DNA of 64,000 nt from Anthropogastromicrobium aceti (lineage in GTDB: Bacteria; Bacillota; Clostridia; Lachnospirales; Lachnospiraceae), in NCBI RefSeq assembly GCF_025567095.1, contig NZ_JAOQJH010000008.1. The stretch is one strand, 5' to 3'. The notes below the pieces were generated by a model that saw only the letters and a list, made by a program, of their open reading frames with translations, was not told the origin of the DNA and ran no database searches. Below, piece by piece: positions 24,038 through 33,767 of the stretch (positions are counted from its first letter, which is position 1; the number at the start of each line of letters is the position of its first letter). The position numbers and the translations under genes were made by a program.

Positions 24038-26017
24038 ATGGATCATTTTAAACTGGTGTCTGAGTATGCGCCGACTGGCGATCAGCCAAGGGCGATTGAG
24101 GAGCTTGTAAAAGGATTTAAAGAGGGAAATCAGTTCGAGACACTTCTCGGAGTAACCGGTTCGGGAAAGACATTTACTATGGCAAATGTCATTCAGGCAT
24201 TAAATAAGCCAACATTGATTATTTCCCACAATAAGACGCTTGCCGGTCAGTTATATGGTGAGATGAAGGAATTTTTCCCAGAGAATGCAGTTGAATATTT
24301 TGTCTCATATTATGACTATTACCAGCCTGAGGCTTATGTGCCTTCATCTGATACGTATATTGAGAAGGACTCTGCGATCAATGAGGAGATTGATAAATTA
24401 AGGCTTTCTGCGACGGCAGCGCTTTCTGAGAGGCGTGATGTAATCGTAGTGGCATCTGTTTCATGTATATATGGTCTGGGAAGTCCTGTTGATTATAAGG
24501 ATATGATTTTATCACTTCGTCCAGGAATGATAAAGGATCGCGATGAAGTAATCAAAAAGCTTGTTGAGATGCAGTACGAGCGAAACGATATGGATTTTCA
24601 CCGAAGTACATTTCGTGTGCACGGTGATGTCGTAGAGATTTTTCCGGCAAATGAGGGTGAGACTGCAGTGCGCGTAGAGTTTTTCGGTGATGAAATTGAT
24701 CAGATAAGTGAGTTTGATCCGCTGACAGCACAGGTAAAAAGCCGTCTAAAGCATATCGCAATTTTCCCGGCCTCTCATTACGTTGTTGATCCAAAGGAGA
24801 TGCTTCGCGCAACAACTGATATTGAAGAAGAGCTAAAGGAACGTGTAGATTTCTTTAAGCGAAATGACCGTTTGCTGGAGGCACAGCGAATTTCAGAGCG
24901 CACTCATTATGATATTGAGATGATGAGAGAAACTGGCTTTTGCTCTGGAATAGAAAATTATTCGCGTCATCTGGCAGGACTGCCGGCCGGTTCACCGCCG
25001 TTTACGCTGATTGATTATTTTCCAGATGATTTCTTAATTATTGTGGATGAGTCTCATATTACACTTCCGCAGGTGCGCGGTATGTTTGCAGGAGACCGCT
25101 CACGAAAAAATACACTGGTAGATTATGGTTTTCGTCTTCCATCAGCACTTGATAATCGCCCCTTGAATTTTAGTGAATTTGAAAGCAAGATTGACCAGAT
25201 GCTTTTTGTTTCGGCAACACCAGGCGATTATGAAGGTGAGCATGAGATGATGCGTGCAGAGCAGGTTATACGTCCGACAGGACTTTTAGATCCGCCGATT
25301 GAGGTGCGTCCAGTTGAGGGGCAGATTGATGATCTGATTGCCGAGATTAGAAAAACGCTGCGGTCAAAAAATAAAGTGCTTGTCACGACTTTAACAAAAA
25401 GAATGGCAGAGGATTTGACGGAATATCTGCGCGATGCAGGTATTCGCGTGCGCTATCTGCATTCTGATATTGATACGCTTGAGCGTGCACAGATTATTCG
25501 CGATATGCGTCTTGATGTGTTTGACGTGTTGGTGGGCATCAATTTGCTTAGAGAGGGTCTTGATATTCCGGAGATCGCGCTTGTGGCGATATTAGATGCT
25601 GATAAGGAAGGATTTCTGCGTTCAGAGACGTCACTTATTCAGACGATTGGACGAGCAGCACGAAACAGCGAAGGTCATGTTGTGATGTATGCTGATACGA
25701 TAACAGACTCTATGCGAAATGCAATTGAGGAGACAAAAAGAAGACGCGAGATTCAAAATGAGTATAACATAGAGCACAACATCACACCTACTACTATAAA
25801 GAAGGCTGTCCGTGATCTGATTTCAATCTCAAAGGCAGCAGAGAAGGCTGATGAGAAGCTTGCAAAGGATCCAGAATCAATGAGTAAGCAGGAACTTGAA
25901 AAGCTGATTGCAAAGGTAGCAAAACAGATGAATAAGGCAGCTGCTGAGTTAAACTTTGAAGCAGCGGCAGAGCTTCGTGATCAGATGAGAAATCTGAAGA
26001 AATATTTAGATGATTAA
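24038..26017 (+). CDS. uvrB: Excinuclease ABC subunit B
   Basis: 659 residues. It is the damage-verifying helicase of nucleotide excision repair. Walker A GVTGSGKTFTMAN is near residues 37-49, the beta-hairpin YYDYYQPEAYVP follows, DESH is the helicase motif II, and GINLLREGLDIPE and QTIGRAARN are motifs V and VI. The C terminus has the UVR motif that binds UvrC (LEKLIAKVAKQMNKAAAELN). GGAGGAGGG directly before 24038 fixes the start. It is followed after 23 bp by uvrA. Confidence 0.97.
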   Translation: MDHFKLVSEYAPTGDQPRAIEELVKGFKEGNQFETLLGVTGSGKTFTMANVIQALNKPTLIISHNKTLAGQLYGEMKEFFPENAVEYFVSYYDYYQPEAYVPSSDTYIEKDSAINEEIDKLRLSATAALSERRDVIVVASVSCIYGLGSPVDYKDMILSLRPGMIKDRDEVIKKLVEMQYERNDMDFHRSTFRVHGDVVEIFPANEGETAVRVEFFGDEIDQISEFDPLTAQVKSRLKHIAIFPASHYVVDPKEMLRATTDIEEELKERVDFFKRNDRLLEAQRISERTHYDIEMMRETGFCSGIENYSRHLAGLPAGSPPFTLIDYFPDDFLIIVDESHITLPQVRGMFAGDRSRKNTLVDYGFRLPSALDNRPLNFSEFESKIDQMLFVSATPGDYEGEHEMMRAEQVIRPTGLLDPPIEVRPVEGQIDDLIAEIRKTLRSKNKVLVTTLTKRMAEDLTEYLRDAGIRVRYLHSDIDTLERAQIIRDMRLDVFDVLVGINLLREGLDIPEIALVAILDADKEGFLRSETSLIQTIGRAARNSEGHVVMYADTITDSMRNAIEETKRRREIQNEYNIEHNITPTTIKKAVRDLISISKAAEKADEKLAKDPESMSKQELEKLIAKVAKQMNKAAAELNFEAAAELRDQMRNLKKYLDD

Positions 26018-26040
26018 AAGAAAGGCATATAATAATAAAT

Positions 26041-28884
26041 ATGGAAAATAAGAAATTTATCCGAATCCGCGGTGCAGCGGAGAATAATCTAAAGCACATT
26101 GATTTGGATATTCCAAGAGATGAACTTGTTGTGCTGACTGGATTGTCTGGTTCAGGAAAATCCTCACTTGCATTTGACACAATATATGCAGAGGGTCAGA
26201 GGCGATACATGGAGTCGCTTTCATCTTATGCAAGACAATTTTTAGGCCAGATGGAAAAGCCAAATGTTGAAAGTATTGAAGGTTTGCCGCCGGCAATCTC
26301 CATTGATCAGAAATCTACTAATAGAAATCCGCGTTCTACGGTAGGTACCGTAACGGAAATCTACGACTATTTTCGTCTTTTATATGCGCGTATTGGTGTT
26401 CCACATTGTCCTGTCTGTGGCCGAAAGATAAGCCGTCAGACTGTTGATCAGATGGTGGACAGTTTGATGGCACTTAAAGAGCGCACGAAGATTTTATTGC
26501 TGGCACCTGTTGTGCGCGGAAAGAAAGGCCGTCATGAGAAGGTTTTGGAGCAGGCAAGAAAGAGCGGCTATGTGCGTGTGCGCATTGATGGCAGTCAGTA
26601 TGATCTGGAAGAGGAGATTACGCTTGATAAGAATATAAAGCATAATATTGAGATTATTGTAGATCGTCTTGTCATAAAAGAGGGTATTGAAAAGCGTCTT
26701 GCCGATTCACTGGAAAATGTGCTAAAGCTGGCAGATGGTCTTGCTTTTGTGGAGGTTGTGGATGGAACACCAATGACGTTTAGCCAAAACTTTTCCTGCC
26801 CTGACTGCGGCATAAGCATCGATGAGATTGAGCCGCGAAGCTTTTCATTTAATAATCCATTTGGTGCGTGTCCGACTTGCTTTGGACTTGGCTATAAGAT
26901 GGAGTTTGATGAGCAGCTCATGATTCCAGATCAGTCGCTTAGCATTGATCAGGGGGCAATTATTGTGCCTGGATGGCAGTCATGTACCGATGAAGGCAGT
27001 TTTACAAGAGCGATTTTAAATGCACTTGCAGAGGAGTTTCATTTCACGCTAGACGTGCCATTTGAGTCGTACAGCAAAGAAATTCATGATATTTTGATAC
27101 ATGGAACTAATAAGAGTGTAAAGGTGCGCTACAAGGGACAGCGCGGGGAAGGCGTGTATGATATTGTATTTGAGGGCTTAATTAAAAATGTAGAGCGCCG
27201 TTACCGTGAGACAGGTTCGGAAACAATCAAAGCAGAGTACGAAACATTTATGCGCATTACACCATGTTCTACATGTAAGGGCATGCGTCTGAAAAGAGAA
27301 TCACTTGCCGTGACAGTGGCAGACAAAAATATTTATGAGGTGACAAATCTTTCTATTCGTAATCTCGCATCATTTTTATCTAATTTGACGCTTACCACAA
27401 CGCAGCAGCTGATAGGTGAGCAGATTTTAAAGGAAATCCGAGCACGCGTACAGTTTTTGATTGATGTAGGTCTTGATTATCTTTGCCTGTCGCGTGCAAC
27501 TGGTACGCTTTCAGGCGGTGAGGCACAGCGTATTCGTCTGGCAACACAGATTGGCTCTGGTCTTGTCGGCGTGGCCTATATTTTAGATGAGCCAAGCATT
27601 GGTCTGCATCAAAGAGATAATGACAAGCTGCTTGGCACATTAAAGCATCTTCGTGATCTTGGCAATTCTGTTATTGTCGTTGAACATGATGAGGATACAA
27701 TGCGTGCTGCCGATTATGTAGTTGATATTGGACCTGGTGCAGGTGAACATGGCGGTCAGGTTGTTGCAGCAGGCACGGCAGAAGAACTTATGAAAAATCC
27801 GGCATCCATAACCGGAAAATATTTGAGCGGTGAACTTAAGATTCCAGTTCCAAATACAAGAAGAGAACCGCAGGGCTGGCTGACTGTAGTGGGAGCAAAG
27901 GAAAATAATTTAAAGAATATCACAGTGAATTTTCCTAAGGGAGTCTTTACATGTGTAACTGGTGTATCTGGTTCTGGCAAGAGCAGCCTTGTCAATTCGA
28001 TTTTGTATCAGGCGCTTGCAAAGCAGCTAAACCGTGCGAGAACCATTCCAGGTGCATATAAAGAGATTAAGGGCATAGAGCAGTTTGATAAGGTAATAAA
28101 TATAGATCAAAGCCCGATTGGCCGCACACCGCGCTCTAATCCGGCAACTTACACTGGCGTGTTTGATATGATCCGTGATCTTTTCGCTTCAACAGTTGAC
28201 GCAAAGACAAGAGGCTATAATAAGGGTCGTTTTAGCTTTAATGTAAAGGGTGGACGTTGTGAGGCATGTTCCGGTGATGGTATCGTAAAGATTGAGATGC
28301 ACTTTTTGCCAGATGTGTATGTGCCATGTGAGGTCTGCAAGGGAAAACGATATAATAGAGAAACGCTGGAAGTAAAATATAAGGGAAAGAGCATTTATGA
28401 TGTGCTTAATATGACTGTAGAAGAGGCGCTTACATTTTTTGAAAATGTTCCGTCTATTTACCGCAAAATTGAGACATTGTATCAGGTAGGTCTTTCATAT
28501 ATACGATTAGGTCAGCCATCCACAACGCTTTCAGGCGGCGAGGCACAACGTATTAAGCTGGCGACTGAGTTAAGCCGAAAGAGTACAGGAAAGACAATCT
28601 ATATTTTAGATGAGCCGACGACAGGACTTCATTTTGCAGATGTTCACAAGCTTACAGAAATGCTGCAGAAGCTTGTAGAAAACGGCAATACGGTAATTGT
28701 AATCGAGCACAACTTAGACGTAATAAAGACAGCTGATTATATCATTGATATGGGACCAGAAGGCGGAGACGGCGGAGGAACAGTAGTAGCGCAGGGAACG
28801 CCGGAAGAAGTGGCAGAGTGCCCGCAGTCCTACACGGGATATTACGTAAAACGTGTTATAGCTCACGAGACAACTACTATTTAA
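26041..28884 (+). CDS. uvrA: Excinuclease ABC subunit A
   Basis: 947 residues. It is the DNA-damage recognition ATPase. Two ABC modules are present: Walker A GLSGSGKSSL near residue 32 and GVSGSGKSSLV near 640, with signatures LSGGEAQRIRLATQ and LSGGEAQRIKLATE. Zinc modules are visible as CPVCGRK, CPDCG...CPTC and CEACSGDGIVKIEMHF...CEVCKGKRYN. The ribosome site is weak (AAAGG about 13 bases away), so coupling with uvrB is likely. uvrC is not in the window. Confidence 0.97.
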   Translation: MENKKFIRIRGAAENNLKHIDLDIPRDELVVLTGLSGSGKSSLAFDTIYAEGQRRYMESLSSYARQFLGQMEKPNVESIEGLPPAISIDQKSTNRNPRSTVGTVTEIYDYFRLLYARIGVPHCPVCGRKISRQTVDQMVDSLMALKERTKILLLAPVVRGKKGRHEKVLEQARKSGYVRVRIDGSQYDLEEEITLDKNIKHNIEIIVDRLVIKEGIEKRLADSLENVLKLADGLAFVEVVDGTPMTFSQNFSCPDCGISIDEIEPRSFSFNNPFGACPTCFGLGYKMEFDEQLMIPDQSLSIDQGAIIVPGWQSCTDEGSFTRAILNALAEEFHFTLDVPFESYSKEIHDILIHGTNKSVKVRYKGQRGEGVYDIVFEGLIKNVERRYRETGSETIKAEYETFMRITPCSTCKGMRLKRESLAVTVADKNIYEVTNLSIRNLASFLSNLTLTTTQQLIGEQILKEIRARVQFLIDVGLDYLCLSRATGTLSGGEAQRIRLATQIGSGLVGVAYILDEPSIGLHQRDNDKLLGTLKHLRDLGNSVIVVEHDEDTMRAADYVVDIGPGAGEHGGQVVAAGTAEELMKNPASITGKYLSGELKIPVPNTRREPQGWLTVVGAKENNLKNITVNFPKGVFTCVTGVSGSGKSSLVNSILYQALAKQLNRARTIPGAYKEIKGIEQFDKVINIDQSPIGRTPRSNPATYTGVFDMIRDLFASTVDAKTRGYNKGRFSFNVKGGRCEACSGDGIVKIEMHFLPDVYVPCEVCKGKRYNRETLEVKYKGKSIYDVLNMTVEEALTFFENVPSIYRKIETLYQVGLSYIRLGQPSTTLSGGEAQRIKLATELSRKSTGKTIYILDEPTTGLHFADVHKLTEMLQKLVENGNTVIVIEHNLDVIKTADYIIDMGPEGGDGGGTVVAQGTPEEVAECPQSYTGYYVKRVIAHETTTI

Positions 28885-28887
28885 AGC

Positions 28888-29022
28888 AAAGCCCGAAGGT
28901 GAATGGATTTCACGAGACGGACACTTGAAGCAGGTCTTTCAAAGTAATGTAAGATAAGAAAGAACATAAAAGGAACCTGCTGAGTTTGGTCAGTCGACGA
29001 AACCATTACACCGTAGGGCTTT
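28888..29022 (+). ncRNA. Candidate structured RNA between uvrA and the carboxypeptidase gene
   Basis: A nested fold spans 135 nt. P1 is AAAGCCC (28888-28894) with GGGCTTT (29016-29022). Next GGTG pairs with CACC, then AATGG plus TTTC (28902-28911, one bulge) pairs with GAAACCATT (28999-29007). At the tip, AGCAGGT (28929-28935) pairs with ACCTGCT (28975-28981). No T-run follows P1, so it is not an ordinary terminator, and no reading frame fits. I could not match it to SRP RNA, 6S RNA, tmRNA or a riboswitch I know. It could be a uvrA 3' element, a small RNA or part of a leader. Confidence 0.4.
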
Positions 29023-29085
29023 CGTAACATAGCAACATGAACATATCCCACACTTGCAATCTTTACACAGGTATGATAGACTAGA

Positions 29086-29112
29086 TTGAATTAGTAACTA
29101 ATAAACTATAAT
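29086..29112 (+). promoter_or_regulatory. Possible promoter of the carboxypeptidase gene
   Basis: A TATAAT box at 29107-29112 is preceded by TTGAAT (29086-29091) at a short 15-bp spacing, and lies 27 bp before the start codon. An alternative, TTGCAA-17-TAGACT, overlaps upstream. Confidence 0.35.
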
Positions 29113-29139
29113 CAGAAAGCTATATGAAAGGGTAAGGTA

Positions 29140-30711
29140 ATGCGATTGAATAAGAAGAGTCTCCTTCTTGGCATGATCGTTTTGTTACTTTCCTGTATAG
29201 TTGGAAGCAGTGCAAAAAACAGCTCATTTCTTGAAAATGTACAGGCTTCTATGGTACAGGAAAAAGACAGCGATCAGTCACAGGATCAGCCGGAGATTGG
29301 CGTATCAGCTTTAGGTTACTGCGTGATGAATGCAGATACGGGTGAAATTGTTTTGCAAAAAAATGCTGACGAAAAGCTTCATCCGGCAAGCATTACAAAG
29401 ATTATGACGCTGCTTGTGACGGTGGAACAATGTAAGAACCTTGATTCTGTAACAACTGTGTCAGAAAATGCACTGAATCAGATAGCACCGCTTAGTTCAA
29501 CACTTCATCCGATGCCAAAGCCGGGAGAGCAATTTACAATCAGGGATCTTTTATATGGTCTTACGATTTGCTCAGGCAATGAGTGCGCGAATATCTTAGC
29601 GGAAGCAGTTTGCGGTGATATCGACAGCTTTGTTGAACTGATGAATGAGAGAGCAAAAGAAGCCGGTGCAAAAAACACTCACTTTTCAAACCCTCACGGA
29701 CTTGATGCTGATGATCACTTAACAACAGCCTATGATATGGCGCTTATTATGAAGGCAGCACTAAAAAATCCGGCGGCAAAGGAAATTCTTTCTGCGAAAA
29801 CATACACTATTCCTGAAACAGCGTATACATCAGAAAGAAATATGACAAGTGGTCATAAGATGGTTTCGGGTGAGTTTGAATGTGAGGGTGTTTATGCCGG
29901 AAAGCCGGGCTATACACGTCTTGCCCAGTCCACGCTTGTGACAGCTGCAAAGCGAGACGATATTAATCTTATAGCAGTTGTTATGAAATCAGACTCAGGC
30001 ATAAGCTATGAGGATACAAGTCTTTTGCTTGACAATGCCTACGCAAAGATTAATGACTGGGGTGTGACTGGAGGATTTAATGTGTATCATCCGCGTGTGA
30101 CGCAGATTGATGATGCTGGATTTACCGTGACATGGGATGTCGGACTTGATGCTGTGAGAGCTGAGTTTCCTGTCTGGATTGAGTATGACAGCACAGATGT
30201 GCTGACAAAGGGATCTTTGGAGGTGACATCTGACACAATCTCCTATCATGTCAGTCTTTCGGATCACGCCGGAAAAAACGGTGTGTATACAGTACAGGCT
30301 TATGTGTATAATGCGTCAGGAGAATCAAAGGTCTGCTCGATTAAAGTATTAGCAGGGGTAGGAGAACAAAAAGGATTTGTAAACTGGAATGGCTCCACAT
30401 ATTATGTGCATGAAAATGGTGCACTTGGCTTGCAGTGGCAGGAGCTTGAAGAGGGCTGCTATTATTTTGATTATACGACAGCGCAGATGGTTACAGGCTG
30501 GGTGGGCAGCGATACGAAATTTTATCTTGACCCAGATGGAAAGCTGCACACAGGCTGGCTTGAGCTTGATGGAAAGCAATATTATTTTTATCAGGCTGGC
30601 GATATGGCAACTGGAAAGATGACCATTGGAAATGGTGAATATTATTTTGACGAAAATGGTGTTTTGCAGTCAGGTTTTGCGATTCCGCAGGCGCCATCAT
30701 TATATGAATGA
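29140..30711 (+). CDS. D-alanyl-D-alanine carboxypeptidase with wall-binding repeats
   Basis: 523 residues, exported by a signal peptide (~1-25). It trims the terminal D-alanine of peptidoglycan stem peptides. The serine-peptidase S11 triad is S84/K87 (SITK), S145-G-N147, and K255-P-G (KPGYT) where most relatives have KTG. After a linker domain (~330-410) the C-terminal ~100 residues are choline/glucan-binding-like repeats (GWVGSDTKFYLDPDGKLHTG; GWLELDGKQYYFYQAGDMAT), which hold it on the wall. AAGGTA-rich sequence precedes the ATG. It is monocistronic. Confidence 0.9.
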   Translation: MRLNKKSLLLGMIVLLLSCIVGSSAKNSSFLENVQASMVQEKDSDQSQDQPEIGVSALGYCVMNADTGEIVLQKNADEKLHPASITKIMTLLVTVEQCKNLDSVTTVSENALNQIAPLSSTLHPMPKPGEQFTIRDLLYGLTICSGNECANILAEAVCGDIDSFVELMNERAKEAGAKNTHFSNPHGLDADDHLTTAYDMALIMKAALKNPAAKEILSAKTYTIPETAYTSERNMTSGHKMVSGEFECEGVYAGKPGYTRLAQSTLVTAAKRDDINLIAVVMKSDSGISYEDTSLLLDNAYAKINDWGVTGGFNVYHPRVTQIDDAGFTVTWDVGLDAVRAEFPVWIEYDSTDVLTKGSLEVTSDTISYHVSLSDHAGKNGVYTVQAYVYNASGESKVCSIKVLAGVGEQKGFVNWNGSTYYVHENGALGLQWQELEEGCYYFDYTTAQMVTGWVGSDTKFYLDPDGKLHTGWLELDGKQYYFYQAGDMATGKMTIGNGEYYFDENGVLQSGFAIPQAPSLYE

Positions 30712-30776
30712 TACCAGGGTCAAAAGCTCCAAAAGCAATTCGTGGATATCAGTTGGGGCAAAATACCTTTTGACCC
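30706..30776 (+). repeat. Intergenic hairpin repeat family 1, copy A
   Basis: A 31-nt block starting GAATGATACCAGGGTCAAAA (30706-30736), then two changed bases and TTCGTG, recurs at 33697-33735. In this copy GGGTCAAAAG (30717-30726) pairs with CTTTTGACCC (30767-30776) as a hairpin. It covers the carboxypeptidase stop codon. Confidence 0.7.
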
Positions 30777-30819
30777 CAGCATCATATTAATAGAACATTA
30801 ATAGAAGAGGAATAACGTT

Positions 30820-31776
30820 ATGAAGTGGAAGAAATTTACGATTCAGACAACAACAGCAGCAGAGGATTTCATCAGTGAGAAGCTAAGTGAGATTGGCATT
30901 GAGGGAATCGAGATTGAAGATAAGGTTGAGCTGACAGCAAATGATACAAAGGGCATGTTTATTGATGTACTGCCAGATTTAGGACCAGATGACGGAGAGG
31001 CGCTTGTAAGCTTTTATCTTGATGATACGTATGATGTGCCTAAGACGCTTGCTGCCGTAAAGATGGCACTTGAGGAGGTTGCCTCTTTTGTAAATGCAGG
31101 ATCATGCGAGATCACGGCATCTGAGACAGAGGACAAGGATTGGATGAATAACTGGAAGCAGTATTTTAAGCCATTCGTTGTTGATGATCTTTTAATTAAG
31201 CCAACATGGGAAGAAATTCCTGAGGGAATGGAAGGAAAGAAGCTGATTCAGATTGATCCTGGTATGGCATTTGGTACAGGAAAGCACGAGACTACTCAGC
31301 TTTGTATTGCAGGAATCCGCAAATATGTAAAGCCGGGTGATAATGTTCTTGATGTTGGAACAGGAAGCGGTATTTTGTCAATTTGTGCGCTGTTAAGCGG
31401 TGCCAGTCATGTAGTGGGAACAGATCTTGATGAGAATGCTATTGATGCTGCACATGAGAATGCACAGGTTAATGGCATTACGTCAGAGCAGTATAAGGTT
31501 CTGATTGGAAACTTAATTGATGATCAGGCAATCAAGGATGAGGTTGGCTATGAAGCATATGATGTTGTCGTTGCCAATATTCTGGCAGATGTTATTATCG
31601 CGCTGCAGGAAGTTGTCGCAGTTCATGTAAAGCATGGCGGTATCTTTATCACATCTGGAATCATTGATATGAAGGAGCAGGCCGTTATGGATGCATTTGC
31701 AAAAAATCCAGAGTTTGAAGTGATTGATGTGCTGCATCAGGGCGAGTGGGTTTCAATTGTAACTAGAAGGAAGTAA
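30820..31776 (+). CDS. prmA: Ribosomal protein L11 methyltransferase
   Basis: 318 residues. It trimethylates ribosomal protein L11 using S-adenosylmethionine. There is an N-terminal substrate-recognition domain (~1-110), the linker WMNNWKQYFKPF, the PrmA motif DPGMAFGTGKHETT, and SAM motif I LDVGTGSGILSI. VANILADV is the catalytic NPxx-like segment. AGAGGA lies before the ATG. It heads a cluster of RNA-modification genes, with four bases between it and rsmE. Confidence 0.95.
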   Translation: MKWKKFTIQTTTAAEDFISEKLSEIGIEGIEIEDKVELTANDTKGMFIDVLPDLGPDDGEALVSFYLDDTYDVPKTLAAVKMALEEVASFVNAGSCEITASETEDKDWMNNWKQYFKPFVVDDLLIKPTWEEIPEGMEGKKLIQIDPGMAFGTGKHETTQLCIAGIRKYVKPGDNVLDVGTGSGILSICALLSGASHVVGTDLDENAIDAAHENAQVNGITSEQYKVLIGNLIDDQAIKDEVGYEAYDVVVANILADVIIALQEVVAVHVKHGGIFITSGIIDMKEQAVMDAFAKNPEFEVIDVLHQGEWVSIVTRRK

Positions 31777-31780
31777 ATAT

Positions 31781-32515
31781 ATGTATCATTTTTTTATAAA
31801 GCCAGAGCAGGCAGCTGCACACGAGGTAGCAATCATTGGAAGTGATGTAAATCACATCAAAAATGTGCTTAGAATGAAGGTTGGTGAACAGATTTGCGTT
31901 AACGATGGCAGTCATGAATATCTTTGCAGCATTGCACAGCTTGATGCAGAAGAAGTGACAGCAAAAATCGAGCAGGTCAGTGAAACTACAAGTGAGCTGC
32001 CTTCAAGAATAGTATTGTTTCAGGGATTGCCAAAGGCCGATAAGATGGAGACAATTATTCAAAAGTGTGTGGAGCTTGGCGTGCATGAGATTGTTCCGGT
32101 ACAGATGAAGCGCTGTGTAGTCAAGCTTGATTGCAAAAAGGAAGAAGCAAAGAGAAAACGCTGGCAGGCGATTTCAGAGAGTGCAGCAAAGCAGGCTGGA
32201 CGCGGACTTATTCCTGATATCCATCCTCTTATGACATATAAAGAGGCGCTTTTGTATGCTTCTGATAAGGAACATATTCTTGTACCATTTGAGCATGCAG
32301 AAAATATGCAGGCAACGCGCGATGCGCTTAGTGCAGTAAAACCGGGCGAGCAGGTAGCAATCTTTATAGGACCAGAGGGCGGCTTTGAGGACGAGGAGAT
32401 TGCACAGGCAGAAAATTGCGGTGCACAGGCAATTACGCTTGGAAGAAGAATTTTGAGGACGGAAACAGCTGGAATGGCAGTGCTTGCCATGCTTGGATAC
32501 GTATTGGAGGAATAA
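31781..32515 (+). CDS. rsmE: 16S rRNA m3U1498 methyltransferase
   Basis: 244 residues, SPOUT knot methylase. It methylates N3 of U1498 in 16S rRNA. The N-terminal PUA-like domain includes HIKNVLRMKVGEQI; the knot region shows FIGPEGGFEDEEI and LGRRILRTETAGMAVL. prmA-rsmE adjacency is widespread in Firmicutes. Confidence 0.95.
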   Translation: MYHFFIKPEQAAAHEVAIIGSDVNHIKNVLRMKVGEQICVNDGSHEYLCSIAQLDAEEVTAKIEQVSETTSELPSRIVLFQGLPKADKMETIIQKCVELGVHEIVPVQMKRCVVKLDCKKEEAKRKRWQAISESAAKQAGRGLIPDIHPLMTYKEALLYASDKEHILVPFEHAENMQATRDALSAVKPGEQVAIFIGPEGGFEDEEIAQAENCGAQAITLGRRILRTETAGMAVLAMLGYVLEE

Positions 32516-32518
32516 AAA

Positions 32519-33697
32519 ATGGAAGCATATCTGGATAATTCAGCAACGACCCGTGTGGATGCACAGGTGCAGGAGCTGATGAAAAAATTGATGGATGTTG
32601 ATTTTGGAAATCCATCATCACGTCATCAAAAGGGTGTTGTGGCAGAGGGATATATCAAGGAAGCAAGACAGAAAATTGCTGCTACTTTAAAGGTTGATCC
32701 AAAGGAGCTTATCATTACCTCTGGCGGTACGGAGTCCAACAATATGGCACTTATTGGAACGGCACTTGCTGCAAAGAGAAAGGGAAAACATATCATTACA
32801 ACAGCAGTCGAGCATCCAAGTGTCAAGGCAACGGCTTCTTTTTTGGAGGAGCAGGGCTTTCGCATCACATTTCTTTCAGTTGACAGCAGAGGACAGATCT
32901 CTTTAGAAGATTTAAAGGAAGCACTTACACCTGATACCATTCTTGTATCAATCATGTATGTAAATAATGAGATTGGAACAATTCAGCCTGTAGAGGAAGC
33001 TGCAAAGCTGGTTCATGCGACTGTTCCAGGTGCTGTATTTCATGTGGATGCCATTCAGGCATATGGCAAGGTGATGATTCGTCCAAAGCAGCAGGGAATT
33101 GATCTTTTGTCTGTCAGCTCACATAAATTCCATGGTCCAAAGGGAGCAGGCTTTTTATACTGCAGCAGCAAGGTTAATCTTCATCCAATCATCTTTGGAG
33201 GCGGTCAGCAGTCTGGTATGCGTTCAGGAACTGAAAATGTACCTGGTGCAGCAGGTATGGGACTGGCAGCGCAGCTTGCCTACCAGAACTTTGAGCAGAA
33301 GAAAGCACATTTAAATGAGCTTCGCCGCTATTTTTTGGAGGGCATTCATAAGCTGGATGACGTTTCAATAAACGGTTGGGATGAGACGGCAGATGGCGAG
33401 GAATGTATAGATAAGAGAGCACCGCATATTGTAAGCGTAAGCTTCACAGGTGTAAGAAGCGAGGTGCTTTTAAATGCACTCAGCGACCGCGGCATTTATG
33501 TGTCATCTGGAAGTGCATGCTCATCTAACCATCCGGCACTTTCAAGTACTCTGCAGGCAATTGGGCTAGATAAAAAGCTTATTGAGGGAACGCTTCGTTT
33601 TTCCTTCTGTGAGAATACGACAAAGGAAGAGCTTGATCAGGCACTGAAGGCATTGCAGGAACTTCTTCCGATGCTTCGCCGCTACACAAGACGATAG
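32519..33697 (+). CDS. Cysteine desulfurase (NifS/NifZ-type, thiI partner)
   Basis: 392 residues. It is a PLP enzyme releasing sulfur from cysteine as a persulfide. The PLP lysine is K203 (SVSSHKFHGPKGAGFLY) and the persulfide cysteine C334 lies in SSGSACSSNHPALS. HVDAIQAYGK is the cofactor-binding aspartate region. It lies three bases after rsmE and upstream of thiI, the same pairing as nifZ-thiI in Bacillus, so its likely job is sulfur donation for 4-thiouridine in tRNA. Confidence 0.93.
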   Translation: MEAYLDNSATTRVDAQVQELMKKLMDVDFGNPSSRHQKGVVAEGYIKEARQKIAATLKVDPKELIITSGGTESNNMALIGTALAAKRKGKHIITTAVEHPSVKATASFLEEQGFRITFLSVDSRGQISLEDLKEALTPDTILVSIMYVNNEIGTIQPVEEAAKLVHATVPGAVFHVDAIQAYGKVMIRPKQQGIDLLSVSSHKFHGPKGAGFLYCSSKVNLHPIIFGGGQQSGMRSGTENVPGAAGMGLAAQLAYQNFEQKKAHLNELRRYFLEGIHKLDDVSINGWDETADGEECIDKRAPHIVSVSFTGVRSEVLLNALSDRGIYVSSGSACSSNHPALSSTLQAIGLDKKLIEGTLRFSFCENTTKEELDQALKALQELLPMLRRYTRR

Positions 33698-33767
33698 AAT
33701 GATACCAGGGTCAAAAGCTCCAAAAGCCGTTCGTGCTTGCACGATAAGGTTTTGGAGCTTGGGACCC
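33697..33767 (+). repeat. Intergenic hairpin repeat family 1, copy B
   Basis: Shares its first 31 nt and TTCGTG with 30706-30744. Here the fold is longer: GGGTC (33708-33712) with GACCC (33763-33767), AAGCTCCAAAA (33715-33725) with TTTTGGAGCTT (33750-33760), and CGTGC-TT-GCACG at the tip. The remaining ~130 bp to thiI hold no gene. Confidence 0.7.

Noticed and set aside
28888..29022. Known RNA classes (SRP RNA, 6S RNA, tmRNA, c-di-GMP or THF riboswitch) for the folded region
   Set aside because: None of the conserved core sequences of these RNAs is present; kept only as an unassigned candidate.
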